Origin: Spirochaetes bacterium GWE1_32_154
GTDB taxonomy: Bacteria; Spirochaetota; GWE2-31-10
Direction: 5' to 3'
Assembly: GCA_001829315.1 (NCBI GenBank)
Contig: MIAY01000031.1
Location: forward strand, 54,010 to 118,009
DNA length: 64,000 bases
Shown here: positions 55,038 through 63,956 of the stretch, one piece after another
How positions within the stretch are numbered: the first letter of the stretch is position 1
Layout of the letters: each line of letters opens with the position of its first letter
Notes under the pieces: generated by a model
What the model was told of the DNA's origin: nothing
Seen by the model: the letters and a program-made list of their open reading frames with translations, nothing else
The model's database searches: none
Position numbers and translations under genes: made by a program

Positions 55038-55066
55038 GTATCGGTCATGATTTCCCATAAACTTTA
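55038..55066 (-). promoter_or_regulatory. Weak sigma-28-like promoter for flaB
   Basis: On the minus strand TAAAGTTT (55066-55059) and ACCGATAC (55045-55038) resemble TAAAGTTT-N11-GCCGATAA, but the spacer is two bases longer than usual. Confidence 0.25.
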
Positions 55067-55114
55067 CTGTAACTGTTAAATTATAATACATTTTTTAAAA
55101 TATACAACTGTTTT

Positions 55115-56146
55115 TTAATAAAAATATTTTTCTTTCTTCCATTCTTTAGCAATTGCCACATCACAATTATTTTTTTGATAAGAAATCATAAAATCTATAG
55201 CATTTAACATATCCTTACATCCCATATTACCATGTCCTACAAAAACAGTACCATTTACACCTAATAAAGGTGCGGCTCCATAATATTTCGGTAAAAACTG
55301 ATCGGTAAAATCAGAATTCATTTTTGGATCAGTAACTAATTTTTTTAATGGAGCAAACATCAATTTCTTAGTAATAGAATCTGAAACAGATTGTTTTATA
55401 AAATTTTTAAATTTAAAGGAGAAAAGCTTTTTTAATGACTCCGCAGTTTTAATAATTGTATTGCCGGTAAAACCATCACAAACAACAACATCAACTGAAC
55501 CGTCAATTAAATTATACGGCTCAACATTACCAACAAAACCCTCAACAGCAGATAACAAAGAATAGGCTTTTTTCACAACACTATTCCCTTTTCCTGTCTC
55601 TGTACCAATACTTAACAAACCGATTTTAGGCACATCAACATTAAACAATATTTTATAAAAAACAGAACCAAGCAATCCATTCTGATACATATAATCTTCT
55701 CTAACCTCAGGATTAGCACCTACATCGAGAATAAAAGACTCACCCACGGACATTCTTGGAAAAAATGACCCGAGCGAAGGTCTTTTAAGCCCCGGAAAAA
55801 GACCAAGTCCGAATAAGGAAGCAGCAACTGTAGCACCCGTATTACCCGGAGAAAGAAAAGCGTCAATTGTCTTATTTTTAACTAAATTAACCCCGGTAAC
55901 AACCGTTGAATTTTTCTTCCTTTTAATTGCTAATAAAGGAGATTCATCCATACCAATTACTTCTTGAGAATCGACTAAAATAATATTATTTATATTTGAA
56001 ATTTTCGGAAAACATGATTTGATTTTATAGGTATTTCCAATAATAAAGAAAAAAACGGCAGGATACATGAGTGAAGATTGAAGAACGCCCTCAACTAACT
56101 CGTTAAAAGGGCGTTCACCAGACTCAACATCGATTCCTATTTTCAA
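55115..56146 (-). CDS. plsX: Phosphate acyltransferase PlsX
   Basis: The enzyme makes acyl-phosphate from acyl-ACP for phospholipid synthesis. Motifs are LSPGNTGATVAASLFGLGLFPG-type (here FLSPGNTGATVAASLF), SFILDVGANPEVREDYMYQNG, LLSIGTETGKGNSVVKKAY and VVCDGFTGNTIIKTAES. Length (343) is normal. The start codon is TTG, overlapping the stop of rpmF (TTGA); the residues MKIGIDVESGERPFNEL follow directly. The rpmF-plsX pair is conserved in many bacteria. Confidence 0.95.
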   Translation of the reverse strand: MKIGIDVESGERPFNELVEGVLQSSLMYPAVFFFIIGNTYKIKSCFPKISNINNIILVDSQEVIGMDESPLLAIKRKKNSTVVTGVNLVKNKTIDAFLSPGNTGATVAASLFGLGLFPGLKRPSLGSFFPRMSVGESFILDVGANPEVREDYMYQNGLLGSVFYKILFNVDVPKIGLLSIGTETGKGNSVVKKAYSLLSAVEGFVGNVEPYNLIDGSVDVVVCDGFTGNTIIKTAESLKKLFSFKFKNFIKQSVSDSITKKLMFAPLKKLVTDPKMNSDFTDQFLPKYYGAAPLLGVNGTVFVGHGNMGCKDMLNAIDFMISYQKNNCDVAIAKEWKKEKYFY

Positions 56147-56328
56147 CCTTTCTTAACCTCAACAATAAGCTTCCCTTTGTAGTATCCGCAATGAATACAA
56201 ACTCTATGTGGAAGAGTTAAACCACCACATTCAGGACACTTAGTCATTTGAGGAAGATCCATCTTCATATTAATGCTTCTATGCATTCTCTTTCTAGATT
56301 TCGATTTCTTTTTCTTAGGTACAGCCAT
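56143..56328 (-). CDS. rpmF: Ribosomal protein L32
   Basis: The 61-residue protein starts MAVPKKKKSKSRKRMHRS and has the zinc-binding block CPECGGLTLPHRVCIHCGYY (Cys pairs). This is L32 of the large ribosomal subunit. A GAGG site lies nine bases upstream of the ATG at 56328; a longer frame to 56421 starts in noncoding DNA. The stop overlaps the TTG start of plsX. The usual yceD gene before rpmF is not present here. Confidence 0.96.
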   Translation of the reverse strand: MAVPKKKKSKSRKRMHRSINMKMDLPQMTKCPECGGLTLPHRVCIHCGYYKGKLIVEVKKG

Positions 56329-56523
56329 CTTTAAATCCTCACTATAATGATATTCAGTAATATACACAAACCCCGGATAAACGGAATTTTTTAAACACAC
56401 AAAAATCGGGAAAAAGCACAATTAAGGAAAACTTCTTGACGAATTAATACAATAACAGCTTAAAAACCCGACAGGAATACAACTATAGTTAAATATGATT
56501 TTTTTTAAAAAATGTCAAGCAAG

Positions 56524-56791
56524 GTATATTCAAAATTAAAAAGAAATTTTGAATATACCTACCACTAACGCCTGATAAGGCGTAAGCGATAGCAAATGTA
56601 CCCATTTGCGATAGCAAAAAGTATATTCAAAATTAAAAAGAAATTTTGAATACACCTACCACTAACGCCTGATAAGGCGTAAGCGACAGTAAATGTACTC
56701 ATTTGCGATAGCAAAAGGTATATTCAAAATTAAAAAGAAATTTTGAATATAGCTACCACTAACGCCTGACAAGGCGTAAGCGACAGCAAAA
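56524..56791. repeat. Tandem repeat, 97-base period, three copies
   Basis: Copies start at 56524, 56621 and 56718 with a strict 97-base period; the third is cut off after about 74 bases. Copies 1 and 2 differ at about five positions. Each unit forms three hairpins: GTATATTCAAAATT/AATTTTGAATATAC, ACGCC/GGCGT and GCAAATG/CATTTGC. The segment CTAACGC...GCGTAAGC recalls the inner part of the long dispersed element at 14031-14173. It fills the gap between rpmF and a toxin-antitoxin pair. Confidence 0.9.
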
Positions 56792-56861
56792 TAAGGATAC
56801 CTACAGTTTTATTATTGCAAAATCATACATAATATGTAATAATATTTGTGTTGGAGGCTGT

Positions 56862-57098
56862 ATGCAATTAACACACGATATTGTTGATGGTTATTTTGAT
56901 TTAATGAAAAATCTTGATAATCATACTAAAATAGAACTTATATCAAAACTTTCATCTTCTATACTTGAAAACGACAAAAAAAAAGAATCTTTGTTGTTAA
57001 GCTCCTTTGGACAATTTATTTCCGATTTATCAGCAGACGAACTATACAATGAAATAAGAAGTTCCAGGCATTTTAGAAACAAGAATATAATATTATGA
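56862..57098 (+). CDS. Putative antitoxin of the VapBC-like pair
   Basis: The 78-residue protein lies directly before a PIN-domain gene and overlaps it by four bases (ATGA). Its sequence (VDGYFDLMKNLDNHTKIELISKLSSSIL) is helical and like the small antitoxins paired with tRNA-cutting PIN toxins; the end (ELYNEIRSSRHFRNKNIIL) would cover the toxin. No standard DNA-binding fold is obvious. A TTGGAGG site precedes the ATG. Confidence 0.6.
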   Translation: MQLTHDIVDGYFDLMKNLDNHTKIELISKLSSSILENDKKKESLLLSSFGQFISDLSADELYNEIRSSRHFRNKNIIL

Positions 57099-57499
57099 AA
57101 AAATACTTGCTTGATACAAATATTTGCATTCATTTTATTAAAGGACAATACAATATTAGAGAACAAATTTTAAGTTCAGGAATCGAAAATTGTTTTATAT
57201 CAGAAATTACTATTGCTGAATTGAAATATGGCATTGAAAAGAGTATGTCTGAATATAAAGAGAGAAATAAGACTGCTGTAAATAACTTTATCAACTCATT
57301 TTCGATTATTCCTATACTATCTTGCCTCGATGTATATGCAACAGAAAAAGTAAGATTAGAGAAATCAGGCTTAATAATTGATGACTTTGATTTATTGATA
57401 GGTGCAAGCGCAATAGCCAATGATATGATTTTAATAACCCGAAATATTACTCACCTGGAACGTTTAGAAAATATTTCTTTAGAAAACTGGATTGATTAA
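57095..57499 (+). CDS. VapC-type PIN toxin
   Basis: The PIN fold is clear: KYLLDTNICIHFIKG with Asp7, SEITIAELKYGIE with Glu42, and IIDDFDLLIGASAIANDMILITRN with the acidic Asp96-Asp99 group. The ending HLERLENISLENW is like the VapC enzymes that cut initiator tRNA. The length (134) is typical. Expression is coupled to the small upstream gene. It is adjacent to a hairpin-rich tandem repeat, which suggests this is a mobile or recently acquired patch. Confidence 0.8.
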   Translation: MKKYLLDTNICIHFIKGQYNIREQILSSGIENCFISEITIAELKYGIEKSMSEYKERNKTAVNNFINSFSIIPILSCLDVYATEKVRLEKSGLIIDDFDLLIGASAIANDMILITRNITHLERLENISLENWID

Positions 57500-57553
57500 G
57501 AAAATAATACTATCTTTTTCATAATTTCATCCTTTTAATTTGAATGTTTTATC

Positions 57554-58795
57554 TTACTCAGTCTTAATAAAATCACCATACACCCAACCCATCAAACCAT
57601 TCCCTGTTTTCACCTTATACCAGTAGTTCTCAGTCGCACCGACTTTCAGTTTTATATCTGTTGTATCAAGAACTTCAACAGCTTCGTCTTTTTTGAGCTG
57701 AGTAACCTTAACTGATGTTGTGCTTGGTCGAAGACGCACATTGACCTTGTCTGCGGTGGATGTACCCGGTGTGGTTTTGATGTAGCCCCAATATCGTGGA
57801 ACCATTAATATGTTTGCCCCTTTATAATCCTTACTATTAGGATGGACATAAGCCAAGTAATACACATCTCCGGTAGGTGCTATTGACGAAAAAGCTTTCA
57901 CTTTTGAATCCCTTGGTATATCATACATTGCAATACACCACCCATCACAGTCAAACACTGTTACCAGTTCCTTATCCGATCCACTTTGCCAATATAGATT
58001 CTGATCACTATCAGTACCTATAAAACGAAAATAATCGCTTCTCATTCGAACATTTGCGACATCATCATCAATCGCATGAGCCGGCTTTACCATCCCCTTG
58101 TGTTTCTCTTTCCAATACTCAATAAAGTGAATCTGATCTCTTGTCTGAATTCTACCGTTTAGTATAAGCCGGTCTTTTTCATCAATATATAACCCTTTAT
58201 AATGCGGTTTGAACAATGCACGGGTTTGTTCAGAATTACGAAAGTTTTTTCGATTAACGACATTGTCTGTTGTGGGGTTCTTAACACTAAGTATTTTCAT
58301 ATCTCTAGTATAAAAGAAAACTATATCTTTATAGAAAATAAAATAATCATCATTAGGATAATACCTAAGCTCTTCTATATAACCGGCTTTTTCCATCGAA
58401 TCAAAATTTAAGTCTATAATCAACTCATCTTGAAAGTTCAGTTTTAAAATACTAGCGCTTTCAACTCGTCTAGTGACCGTTGAATCATCATTGAATTCAA
58501 ACCTCTCCGTACTACACAATAGATTCAAATTGATTATTGGTTTCATGGGTATAAGATCATTATTATATATGTTAAGCCGTTTATTTCCGTCATCTGATAT
58601 ATAGAATAAATAATTCTTATCTATTCCAAGACCTCGCGGGGTACCTTCAAACCTTAATCTCTCTAGTTTAAATCCCAATTCACCTTCATTTATTCCGAAC
58701 TCAAGATGTTTTACTACATTCGGTTGTATATCAACAAGATCCTTAGCAAAGCTATTGATTGTAATACACAGTAAAAATACTATTAGTTTCTTCAT
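57554..58795 (-). CDS. Exported protein with C-terminal SH3 domain
   Basis: The signal peptide MKKLIVFLLCITINSFAKD starts at the ATG at 58795 (GGAGGAAATT upstream; an earlier ATG overlaps the binding site). Residues about 30-330 are a beta-rich region with NHL/WD-like strands (GLGIDKNYLFYISDDGNKRLNIYNNDL, GLYIDEKDRLILNGRI), perhaps a propeller. Residues about 345-413 are a bacterial SH3 domain (VNVRLRPSTTSVKVTQLKKDEAVEVLDTT, WYKVKTGNGLMGWVYGDFI), often used to bind cell-wall peptides. I infer an envelope role. Confidence 0.75.
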   Translation of the reverse strand: MKKLIVFLLCITINSFAKDLVDIQPNVVKHLEFGINEGELGFKLERLRFEGTPRGLGIDKNYLFYISDDGNKRLNIYNNDLIPMKPIINLNLLCSTERFEFNDDSTVTRRVESASILKLNFQDELIIDLNFDSMEKAGYIEELRYYPNDDYFIFYKDIVFFYTRDMKILSVKNPTTDNVVNRKNFRNSEQTRALFKPHYKGLYIDEKDRLILNGRIQTRDQIHFIEYWKEKHKGMVKPAHAIDDDVANVRMRSDYFRFIGTDSDQNLYWQSGSDKELVTVFDCDGWCIAMYDIPRDSKVKAFSSIAPTGDVYYLAYVHPNSKDYKGANILMVPRYWGYIKTTPGTSTADKVNVRLRPSTTSVKVTQLKKDEAVEVLDTTDIKLKVGATENYWYKVKTGNGLMGWVYGDFIKTE

Positions 58796-58931
58796 AATTT
58801 CCTCCATTTTTCTTGTCTATAAATCATTAAGTCTTATTATTTGCCAATAATTAAAATTTTCGTCAATATTATAATTTTTGACCTATCCAATAAGTTGGCT
58901 CTTTATGAAGATTCATCACTGCAATTATATA

Positions 58932-58983
58932 TAGAGACTCTTGCAAAAATTCGAAATGAAAAGAGTATTTTCGCAAGAAGCTA
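58932..58983. repeat. Dispersed inverted-repeat element, short imperfect copy
   Basis: TAGAGACTCTTGCAAAAAT at the left and GTATTTTCGCAAGAAGCT at the right pair with some mismatches. It lies upstream of the SH3-protein gene and downstream of the oxidoreductase gene. Confidence 0.65.
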
Positions 58984-59096
58984 AATTAAAACGGTTTTTA
59001 AATTTTTTGAAAACTTATTCACCTTCTACCAGGTTGACCTCACCTGAAAGAATACTTTAAAGACGAAGTTAGGCAAGCGAGATCCATTTTTTTATC

Positions 59097-60362
59097 TTAA
59101 CAATCACAGCAATTCTCACCTATTCCATACTTTTCCTTAATGTAATCTTCAATTGCACAGGCAGTTTTTTTAGAATAATGTACTGCTTCAACAACCGTCT
59201 TTGCTCCGGTTACAACATCACCCGATGCAAAAACACCATCCCTCGTTGTCCGGCCGCATTCATCGGTGATCAACAAACCATATTTCGATGTTGATATACC
59301 CTCTGTATTTGAAACGATATTTGATCGTGCATTTTGACTGGCAGCAATAATAACACTATCAGCTGCAAATAATTCTTCAGTATCGGGAATAACAGTAATT
59401 ACCACTTCTCCATTATCTTTTGTTATTTTCTTTGTTTGAACAAAAATTACCCCTTGATCGGTAATTCTCAAAGGTGATTTATAAAATTCGAAAGCGACAC
59501 CATCAATCTTTGCATAATCAATTTCATACTTTGTGGCACTAATATCTTCTTCCCCTCTTCTATATACAATGGTTACATCTGATGAGTTTTTTCTTAATGC
59601 AGTCCTTGCAACATCCATCGCAACATTACCTGCACCAATAATACATACTTTTTTACCAAGATTATATACATCGGGATTTTTTAAATAATTGATTGCAAAA
59701 TGAACATGCCCCAGCGACTCGCCTTCAATCCGTAAAGGTTTTGGACTCCACACGCCTGTACCGATAAAAATTGATTTATAACCATCCCGGAATAAATCAT
59801 CAAGAGTTAAAACCGGTCCGATTAATGTATTGGGTCTGATTTTCACGCCCATTTTAACAAGCATTGAACTCATTTTATCAATAGTATCCTTTGGCAAACG
59901 ATAATCGGGAATTCCATACCGCAGAACCCCGCCTATTTTATCTTCAGATTCAAATACAGTAATATCAAAGCCTTTTAATGACAAAATAAATGCAACGGTA
60001 ATCCCTGCCGGACCTGACCCGATAATTGCTACTTTTGCACCTTTCTTTTTATCAGGATTCATTTGTACTTTATCAAGATAGTATGTTGATATATAATTCT
60101 CAATTGAACTGATTTGAACCGGAGCTCCTTTTTTACCCAATACACAATGCCCTTCGCAAAAATTCTCATGCGGACAAATTAATGAGCATACTATTGAAAG
60201 CGGATTATTATTAAACAGCATTTCTCCCGAACCTTTTATGTCACCGTTAAGAAATAACGAAATCATTTCAGGAATAGACGTCCCTACCGGGCAACCTTCA
60301 CGACATAAAGGTTTTTTACACAACAGACATCGTTTTGCTTCTTCAATTATATGCTTTCCCAT
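59097..60362 (-). CDS. GltD-like NAD(P)-dependent oxidoreductase
   Basis: The front has a Cys-rich domain for two [4Fe-4S] clusters (CLLCKKPLCREGCPVGTSIPEMI and CSLICPHENFCEGHC). An FAD fold follows (VAIIGSGPAGITVAFILSLKGFDITVFE, IGGVLRYGIPDYRLPK) and an NAD(P) fold (VCIIGAGNVAMDVARTALRKNSSDVTIVYRR). This is the layout of the small subunit of glutamate synthase and related electron-transfer flavoproteins. No large GltB subunit is adjacent, so it may serve another partner. The end CCDC is unusual. Length (421) is normal. Confidence 0.88.
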   Translation of the reverse strand: MGKHIIEEAKRCLLCKKPLCREGCPVGTSIPEMISLFLNGDIKGSGEMLFNNNPLSIVCSLICPHENFCEGHCVLGKKGAPVQISSIENYISTYYLDKVQMNPDKKKGAKVAIIGSGPAGITVAFILSLKGFDITVFESEDKIGGVLRYGIPDYRLPKDTIDKMSSMLVKMGVKIRPNTLIGPVLTLDDLFRDGYKSIFIGTGVWSPKPLRIEGESLGHVHFAINYLKNPDVYNLGKKVCIIGAGNVAMDVARTALRKNSSDVTIVYRRGEEDISATKYEIDYAKIDGVAFEFYKSPLRITDQGVIFVQTKKITKDNGEVVITVIPDTEELFAADSVIIAASQNARSNIVSNTEGISTSKYGLLITDECGRTTRDGVFASGDVVTGAKTVVEAVHYSKKTACAIEDYIKEKYGIGENCCDC

Positions 60363-60382
60363 AAAACGCTCCTTTTATTCAC

Positions 60383-62020
60383 CTACACATTATTCAGAAT
60401 AATATACTTCAAATCAGCCTTCTTTACCGGCGGAATATTTTTACCATTTATAGAAATTGATTCAATTACCATTTCATTAGTGACTATACAGAAATTGAGA
60501 TTTTCTTTTTTATCGTTATGATAATCAATACTTATCTTTCCTGCTTTACATGAAAAATTTATTTCCTTACTTTTTGATTTGAAAGTTAAATCATTTTCAT
60601 CAGGATACATCAAAATCATATTTTTCATCGGGATAATTGAATTCTTTTTTATTAATATATCGTATACTCTATAATTTCTACTAACTTTGGTTTTACCGCA
60701 AGCCACGATTTCTTTACGGAAATAACAAAAATATTCGCCTTCCGGAACGATAATGAAATCTCCCCATATTGATTTTTTCACAAATCCTGTATATAAAGAA
60801 TCGCCTGTAAAAAAACCATTTGTATAGTTATTATGCAACAATTGTAATGAAAACAATCGATTTGTTTCAAGCAGGAAATCAATGTAAGGTGACACATTAA
60901 AACGGGTTTTCAGGATATCAAGAAACTCAATTCTAAAACTTCCTGTTAATAACTCATGCAGAAGTTTACTGTCAAATACATATCCCACAGCAAATAAAAC
61001 AGACAAATAATACTGCAGATCTTTTCTGGTAGTTATTGATTTTGTATATTCCAAACTGATTTTTTTAAACCCTTTTAAAACATACAATCTGAGCTCAAGC
61101 ATCAACTTTTTGTATGTATCAGAGGCTTTTATTATCAAACAATCATTTTCATTATACATTTCAGAACTGAAATCGGTTATAAAACCAATATTTTTTGCAG
61201 TGACAATCTTTTTTAACTTTGAAAGCACGTCTTTAAATCTACCTCCCGGTGTATCATAATCTAACAGAGTTCCTGAATTTTTAAGTAATGGTCTTTTTGT
61301 CTTATTTTGAATTGTAGCGGATAATTGATGTGAATACATAAGGTGTTTAAAACCAATTGTATGATACATCGTTAATTTTTCATTGAGCAAAGATTCACCT
61401 TCCAATCCGGCAATATCAATGAAATGCATATCATTAAGGGTAACTAAAGAACCGTCTCGATAACGAATCAAACCGGCATCCTTTTCTAAGGAAGGAAATG
61501 ATGTTTTGACAACCGGAGTAACTCCTGCAATTTTAACGGGATATATAGAATCCTCAAGAGCAATAGTATTATCAATAGTTTCATTAATAATCGAAAATGA
61601 CAAATCAGAATATCCATTCAAAAGCTCACGAATCTCAGTAAGCGAATTTACCTTTGAATAATTAACACCCAAACCATTCAACACAACAGACTGGTCAGCA
61701 GTATTGTAATTTACTTCATTGAATGGTTTATAACAGATATCGAGAAAATCACCGGTATTTTCACAGACGATTTCGGAATCAGTATAACCTTTGATAGTAA
61801 AAAACCCTCGAGCGCCTGACTTTATTATAATATATCCGGCAGTAAACTGAACTGCTGCACTATTAATATCACGGCCATTTCCTGTATATAAAACATCAGA
61901 AAATAGTGATGAAAAAGTAAAAATCGTATTATTTCCTGTTCTTTTGACGGTGAAATATTCTGTTTCATTATAATTATACAGTGATTTTTCTTCAAGGTAC
62001 TCTATATTTTCAAAATTCAC
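60383..62020 (-). CDS. Unknown protein, possibly a degenerate GH31-like fold
   Basis: I do not find a confident family for this 545-residue cytoplasmic protein. The stretch IVPEGEYFCYFRKEIVACGK and then KKNSIIPMKNMI resembles the end of glycoside hydrolase family 31 enzymes, and YHTIGFKHLMYSHQLSATIQNKTKRPLLKNSG resembles their HN-Y...kRp region. The catalytic aspartates of GH31 are not seen. It might be a sugar-binding relative that lost activity. It lies 12 bases after coaX and 20 before the oxidoreductase, all on one strand, so the three are probably co-transcribed. Confidence 0.5.
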   Translation of the reverse strand: MNFENIEYLEEKSLYNYNETEYFTVKRTGNNTIFTFSSLFSDVLYTGNGRDINSAAVQFTAGYIIIKSGARGFFTIKGYTDSEIVCENTGDFLDICYKPFNEVNYNTADQSVVLNGLGVNYSKVNSLTEIRELLNGYSDLSFSIINETIDNTIALEDSIYPVKIAGVTPVVKTSFPSLEKDAGLIRYRDGSLVTLNDMHFIDIAGLEGESLLNEKLTMYHTIGFKHLMYSHQLSATIQNKTKRPLLKNSGTLLDYDTPGGRFKDVLSKLKKIVTAKNIGFITDFSSEMYNENDCLIIKASDTYKKLMLELRLYVLKGFKKISLEYTKSITTRKDLQYYLSVLFAVGYVFDSKLLHELLTGSFRIEFLDILKTRFNVSPYIDFLLETNRLFSLQLLHNNYTNGFFTGDSLYTGFVKKSIWGDFIIVPEGEYFCYFRKEIVACGKTKVSRNYRVYDILIKKNSIIPMKNMILMYPDENDLTFKSKSKEINFSCKAGKISIDYHNDKKENLNFCIVTNEMVIESISINGKNIPPVKKADLKYIILNNV

Positions 62021-62032
62021 AATTTCCGCCTT

Positions 62033-62809
62033 TTAGCTATTAATATCCGATATATGTTTTAAACCTTTTATAGATAACCCGTCATCTACAATATCAAAAA
62101 GCCCGTCTTTCTGAAAAATCGAAGAATATCCGCCTGTTGCAATTTTCAAACAATTGTCAAACTGAAGTTCTGCTATGAGTTTTTTCATTATTCCCTGTAA
62201 TGCATAAAAATTAGAGAAGTAAATACCTGATTCTATCGCACCAATTGTATTATCTGACAGCACTTTATCCTTATAGCTGATACTTACCGCAGGAAGTTTG
62301 GCTGCTTTATCAAATAACGCCTGTGAAGCAGTGAGAACACCGGGTATTATCACACCGCCTAAATAATCACCATCGGCATTTAAACCGCACACTGTTGTCG
62401 CGGTACCCATATCGACAATCACAGCATTTTTTTTATATTCATGATACACCAATGAGGCATTTACAAGTCTGTCACTTCCGACTTCCGCAGGGTTTTTGTA
62501 TTTATTTTTAATTCCAAGATGTATATCGGAGGAAACTTTTACAATTGTGCCGGAAAAATAGGTAGTAAATAATGACTCGATTTTATTATTCAATTGTGGA
62601 ACAACTGATGAATAAACAAGGCGATTGATATCTTTTCTTGTAAATCCGTTTACCTCAAGAAATCTCAATGCAAAAAAACCAAGTTCATCCGAGGTGATAT
62701 TGATTTTTGTAAAATAGCGTGCGCTTGAGAGAATTGTAAAATCACCCTTCTGATTATGAAATAAACCAAATTCAATATTTGTATTTCCGACATCCAAAAC
62801 AAGTATCAT
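62033..62809 (-). CDS. coaX: Type III pantothenate kinase
   Basis: The enzyme phosphorylates pantothenate, the first step to coenzyme A. The start MILVLDVGNTNIEFGLF is the ATP-binding block; GSDRLVNASLVYHEYKKNAVIVDMGTATTV and GGVIIPGVLTASQALFDKAAKLP are the other ASKHA motifs, and ATGGYSSIF closes the site. Length (258) is normal. The ATG at 62809 has GGAG eight bases upstream; a GTG three codons earlier is less likely. It heads the operon with the GH31-like and GltD-like genes. Confidence 0.95.
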   Translation of the reverse strand: MILVLDVGNTNIEFGLFHNQKGDFTILSSARYFTKINITSDELGFFALRFLEVNGFTRKDINRLVYSSVVPQLNNKIESLFTTYFSGTIVKVSSDIHLGIKNKYKNPAEVGSDRLVNASLVYHEYKKNAVIVDMGTATTVCGLNADGDYLGGVIIPGVLTASQALFDKAAKLPAVSISYKDKVLSDNTIGAIESGIYFSNFYALQGIMKKLIAELQFDNCLKIATGGYSSIFQKDGLFDIVDDGLSIKGLKHISDINS

Positions 62810-62931
62810 ATTGTGCACTCCAATTTTTTTTGATAATAGTAAATTCTTTAAAAAAAATAAACTGTTATTTCATCCATTTACAAAAAAAGCAACCGGCGGA
62901 AAAGTTTTTTCTGATTTTTTTGGATTTTTTA

Positions 62932-62960
62932 TTGACAAGAAGAACGATTTAGTATATAAG
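62932..62960 (+). promoter_or_regulatory. Promoter of tRNA-Phe
   Basis: TTGACA (62932-62937), 17 bases and TATAAG (62955-62960) form a strong sigma-70 type promoter. The tRNA begins 13 bases later. Confidence 0.8.
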
Positions 62961-62972
62961 TTTTTTCATACC

Positions 62973-63045
<73 letters not shown>

Positions 63046-63047
63046 GA

Positions 63048-63077
63048 AAAACCACTTTGAAAAAAGTGGTTTTTTTT
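63048..63077 (+). terminator. Terminator of tRNA-Phe
   Basis: AACCACTTT and AAAGTGGTT form a 9-base stem around a short loop, followed by a T-run. It starts directly after the tRNA. Confidence 0.85.
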
Positions 63078-63083
63078 ATTTGA

Positions 63084-63480
63084 ACAAGCATGATGATCTT
63101 TTTTAATTTTTCTTAAAATAATTTAGTACAGAAGCTATTGCACCAATTTATTCTTCCTACATACTTAACTTACTTTTGAGTTTATTTAATAGGCTATCAG
63201 TATCAACAGTATCTTCATTAATACTAATATACAATTCAATATATTTCACACAATAGAAAATATTGAGAACATTTATTCAAAAAAGCAAGAATTAATAATA
63301 GAAGAAATGTCCTAAAAATATCGTGTCTCAACGACCAATACGTGATCATTCAATTGAGGATGTTATTTAAATTTTTTATTTATATGTATTGATTTTATAC
63401 CGGTAATCGTCTAAAATACATTTCTATGCTTTTGCTAAAAAGCAGGAATCTATTATTTTTATATTTTATAAGGGGCTAAA
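63084..63480. other. Gene-free stretch before the last gene
   Basis: About 400 bases without a supported gene, tRNA or repeat of the families described here. The end holds the ribosome site (AAGGGGCT) of the next gene. I see nothing else in it. Confidence 0.5.
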
Positions 63481-63915
63481 ATGATTACAAAAAAAATTTC
63501 TTTTATGGTATTTCTTTTATTTTCCAGTTTAATTTTATTTGCAACTATAAAAACAGATATTGATAATATTGAAAATAAAACTATTTATAAACCAGCTAAT
63601 AAATTAAAAACACATTTATATATTGTTTCATATAATGATAAATCAAAAAATCATGAGATATATTTTCATGTTAAATTAACAACTATTACAGGCTTTTTTA
63701 ATTTTAATGAACTTATTATAGCTTCTAATGAAGGAAATACGTTAAAAATTGATGCAACTAAAGTACCTCATTCTAATACTGAACTTCAAGGAAGAGACTC
63801 CTCAATGTATTCTGAGACTGCAAAAATACCACTTTCCAATGAAGAGATACAAGAGCTTGAAAAACTACTATCCAGCTCGAAATCTTTTACAATAAGATAC
63901 AAAAATGTGCATTAA
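63481..63915 (+). CDS. Small exported protein of unknown function
   Basis: The 144-residue protein has a signal peptide (MITKKISFMVFLLFSSLILFA) and a beta-rich body (KLKTHLYIVSYNDKSKNHEIYFHVKLTTI, EGNTLKIDATKVPHSNTELQ). No family is recognised. A GGGG-type site lies upstream of the ATG. It is followed by 40 bases and the end of a possible minus-strand gene. Confidence 0.65.
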   Translation: MITKKISFMVFLLFSSLILFATIKTDIDNIENKTIYKPANKLKTHLYIVSYNDKSKNHEIYFHVKLTTITGFFNFNELIIASNEGNTLKIDATKVPHSNTELQGRDSSMYSETAKIPLSNEEIQELEKLLSSSKSFTIRYKNVH

Positions 63916-63956
63916 CCCCCTAAAGTCAAGACTTTTTTTATAAAAAAATCCGGACA

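Larger units (their letters stand above)
54793..55114 (-). other. Leader and upstream region of the flaB gene at 53929-54792
   Basis: This 322-base stretch has no gene. From the start codon back it holds a GGAGG site, the CAGGGA-AGGA-TCCCTG hairpin (54820-54835), a second stem GCACTC/GGGTGC (54848-54865 region), an AT-rich TATAAT, and a 9-base inverted repeat GGAAATCAT/ATGATTTCC (55011-55055) that brackets a possible sigma-28 promoter. Confidence 0.5.

Noticed and set aside
56524..56791. Tandem repeats as integron attC sites next to a toxin-antitoxin cassette
   Set aside because: The units lack the GTTRRRY/RYYYAAC core sites, have no cassette genes between them, and no integrase is nearby.
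56524..56791. Tandem repeats as a CRISPR array
   Set aside because: The whole 97-base unit is repeated with no unique spacers, and no cas gene is present.
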